The translations under genes were made by a program, and so were the position numbers. A DNA stretch of 64,000 nt, taken from positions 20,788,144-20,852,143 of the forward strand of contig OX459099.1 in assembly GCA_949775045.1 (NCBI GenBank), given 5' to 3'. The notes under the pieces are model-generated. The model made no database searches, was not told the DNA's origin, and was given only the letters and a program-made list of their open reading frames with translations. This DNA comes from Metridium senile (taxonomy: Eukaryota > Cnidaria > Anthozoa > Actiniaria > Metridiidae). This document shows positions 55,728 to 64,000 of this stretch, in pieces (position 1 is the stretch's first letter; each line of letters begins with the position of its first letter).

Positions 55728-55902
55728 TAAAGCTTCTGGGTTTTTTTCACACTAGTGATAATCATATAAGCAACATACACCGACTCAGTTAGGCTTTGCT
55801 TTTAGCCACACTTGTCTTATCTCACACCTAGTCGAGAAATGCTTCACTGAGTCTGCGTATGTTGCTTATGCTTATGTCGCTAGTGCGCGCGAACCAGGCT
55901 TT
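55728..55902. mobile_element. MITE, AAAGCCTGGTTC family, diverged
   Basis: The arms AAAGCTTCTGGGTTTTTTTC and, inverted, GCGAACCAGGCTTT, with ATAAGCAACATAC and GACTCAG mirrored inside. Confidence 0.6.
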
Positions 55903-56404
55903 AGAATTCACAATTGTTTCAAGTTAAAAATCTCATTTCAAAAAAATTTGGAGATTTTTGCCATTTAATCGTTGAATCAAACACTCGAAATTTCACACAC
56001 TTTACAGGCCTATTTTTCGGCCTCATTAATAAATCTTAAATAAACTATTTATCTTATGTATTTGATGATTAATTAATAATCCTATAAATTACTCCATTTT
56101 ACAGCTGATTTCAATATATTGTCTAATATGAAACTTTCGGCAGTTTTTTTCTACTTTTTTCACTGCGACAAATGGCTTCTAATGTGTTTCAAAAGTTTGT
56201 TATAGTTCTGCCAACCAACCATTTTTATCAAAATTAAGAAAATTAAATAATCTATTGTGAAAATGGTTGGCAAATTAGCATCACAATACCAACACTTGTA
56301 AACACTACGCTTACCTATATTGACAATATTTTGCAAACAGCTTTAACAATTATAATTCTCTAAAGATAAAAACATCTAATTTTGGGTTACCTGTGGAGGC
56401 CTGG

Positions 56405-62221
<5,817 letters not shown>

Positions 62222-62585
62222 GTCCGTAGTCTTTACGGCTCGATGAACAGTTGTAGATGTGATATTACAGCTGAAATCGTCCACTAGCGGTGGGATTCGT
62301 TTCACCACTTCAATCCTACACCTGAATGAGATCTTGAACGATTTAAAGCAAGCTTTTTGGCCACTTGATCGAGTTTTGTGAAGCACTTGTACTTGAAGAA
62401 ATTCTTGATTGTGTAATAATTACAAATACGTAATTGCAATGACGAAGCCCCAAAAACAAGTCAAATCTTAAACTTGTAAACTTTGTAGCAGCCAAACTTG
62501 CTGGATTTGAAGACTAAAAAATTCTCGCGTGAATTTCAGTAGACGATGTTATCAAATTACTTGAAAAATGTACACAAAAGTATTA

Positions 62586-63010
62586 AATAAAAATATATAC
62601 GCTCGACGATATCGATTCGTTTGGTTTAGATCCTGTAAGGAAGTTTTAGAAGCACTTGCACAGTCAGATGTTTGGATTTTGTGTAACGAAAATCCTACCG
62701 GCTGTTTCATAGACGCTGCGTGGAATTGAATGAGTTTGCAATGAACACATTTTGGCTTCGCGAGTGGTTATAAATCAATGGCAGCCTAGAAGCGCAATAA
62801 ACAACTTCATTGTTTCTGATTGGTCGTTCGGTTGCTACCTTTGAATACGATTAAGCCCCGACGCCGAAAACTACAATTTGATTGGCTCACAGTTGCTACG
62901 AGATAAAATTGTTGATATCGGCTGGCGCGTGGGCTCACATCCATGATATGCAAATGAGAAGAACCGGAAATGGCAACCGCAAAGTTTATCAACAAGCACG
63001 TAGCAACTGG
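62586..63010 (-). promoter_or_regulatory. Candidate FoxJ1 promoter with CCAAT boxes and RFX-like half-sites
   Basis: On the minus strand there is TATATATT near 62588-62596 and CCAAT at 62823-62819 and 62885-62881. Half-sites of the RFX X-box type lie at 62831 (GTTGCTACC), 62891 (AGTTGCTAC), 62971 (TGGCAACC) and 63002 (AGCAACT). RFX factors regulate ciliary genes including FoxJ1 in other animals (established). Function here is inferred from motifs only. Confidence 0.4.
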
Positions 63011-64000
63011 AAATTTCACTTCCGTTTCACCGAAGCAAAACGACATTCCACTAAAATTTTCAAAAGAAAATTTTCACAAATCGAAAACGGCAATTTCAGT
63101 AAATTAATGAACGAGAAATAATAAATGATTTTAAAGAATATTACAGAATATTTAAAGCATTTTTCAACCAATACTTTGTTTTTAATGTTACAAAAATGTG
63201 TGTGAAAATTCAATTCCCTTTTCTGGTTCAATTAACAATTAAGTACTTTATTATTTCCTGAACTCTTGGACGTTTCTGCTTGATAAAGTAATTTGAAACA
63301 GCACCGAAAGTTATACTGAGTATACAAACGTGACTACAAATCACTGCAAATATCTGTGAACGTGAACTTGATATGCAAGAACAGTGACAAATTATGACGA
63401 AAAAGTCGATCATTTCTCTGCGCGACTCTCAAAGCAGTCAGCTTTAGATATAGATTTGTCAAATTGTGTCAGATTGCGTAAGTTATATCTTCTCGTAGTT
63501 GTCATTTATATATGGTGCATTCACGGTGTTAAATATCTCTTTGACTACAATACATCATTAAATTTTAAAGAGCAATTGAGTTTAATGCCCGCTTGGGGTT
63601 TTGCACCTCGTTTAGAAGAAAAAGCAAATTAAGAAATAAAAAGACGGAAAACTTGCAGGATATTACACCATATTTACAGTTATAGAGTTGAAAATTAGCT
63701 TTAGATATAAAAGGCACAGTTATAATCTATTTTAAGTAAGTAAGTTCAATTGACACATCTCCTAAGAAAATCTGTAGTTTCACCAAACCATATTTCGTGT
63801 TTTCCAGTGTAAGTTTAACTAACAAATTCCCCTGAGAAGCTGTCTTGTTTCAACAAATGACGAATCAAATGGTTCATACTTCCCGCTGCGCAAAAGAAAA
63901 AAAATGTAACAAAAAGAATGCGATTACATTTTTAAAATGTTAAGATACTTTTTTGCGCGTAAAGTTGCATTAAAAATGTTCAGTTTATTTCGCAAAGCAA
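63011..64000. other. Region upstream of FoxJ1 to the window edge
   Basis: AT-rich. No coding exon, long repeat or RNA gene is recognised. Short open frames at 63016-63413 (minus) and 63384-63632 (plus) have no recognisable domain. Confidence 0.5.

Larger units (their letters stand above)
50945..56404. other. Intergenic region between the PKC and FoxJ1 3' ends
   Basis: No coding exon is recognised. It holds the 58-bp and 20-bp tandem repeats and MITEs listed separately. Bases 52090-52700, 52970-53465, 53635-54285, 54590-55075, 55275-55600 and 55905-56380 show nothing I can name. CACAGG-family end motifs occur at ~51650, ~51671, ~51779, ~55612 and ~56389. Confidence 0.6.

Noticed and set aside
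62222..62386. Longer FoxJ1 N-terminus from the ATG at 62386
   Set aside because: In frame and open, but the extra 55 residues have no FoxJ1-like feature; kept only as an alternative.

Overview
The window is animal (metazoan) nuclear DNA: AT-rich, with multi-exon genes, GT-AG introns and very dense short transposons and microsatellites. Several repeat families look like ones I recall from anthozoan cnidarians (sea anemones, corals), for example termini reading TAGACTGCGAGCAGTC and AAGGCGCTGTTACACTG. A cnidarian, perhaps an anthozoan, is my best guess; this rests on recollection and was not tested.

Three host genes are supported. (1) 479-5662, minus strand: the 5' part of a leucine-rich-repeat (LRR) gene. 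It has a signal-peptide plus cysteine-rich LRRNT exon followed by four exons of exactly 72 nt, each coding one 24-residue LRR, with every intron in phase 2. It runs off the left edge. (2) 18072-50944, plus strand: a complete conventional protein kinase C (pseudosubstrate, C1A, C1B, C2, kinase, AGC tail). Its 16 exons total 2010 nt, giving 669 aa, and intron 1 is of the GC-AG type. (3) 56405-62221, minus strand: a complete two-exon FoxJ1 forkhead gene of 402 aa, split inside the forkhead domain. The LRR gene and PKC are head to head about 12.4 kb apart; PKC and FoxJ1 are tail to tail about 5.5 kb apart.

Mobile DNA fills the rest. PKC intron 12 holds a full-length BEL/Pao LTR retrotransposon (41305-48106, antisense to PKC) with an open 1983-codon polyprotein, 368-bp LTRs that read identical by eye and a 5-bp CTATC target duplication, so it is very young. 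Intron 11 holds a 2.65-kb element with 12-bp terminal repeats (AGCGGAGCTCCC) inserted into a 0.3-kb TA-target MITE; an uninterrupted relative of that MITE lies at 54292-54584. Intron 5 (14.1 kb) and the intergenic regions carry more than twenty foldback or MITE-like elements, several nested, plus tri-, tetra- and pentanucleotide arrays and 20- to 120-bp tandem repeats. A family ending in CACAGG..CCTGTG shows two independent 7-bp target duplications.

Functionally, PKC is a calcium and diacylglycerol effector, FoxJ1 is the motile-cilium master regulator, and the LRR protein is probably a secreted or cell-surface receptor. Nothing in the layout suggests that the three act together. No rRNA genes, CRISPR arrays or convincing intact tRNA genes were seen.
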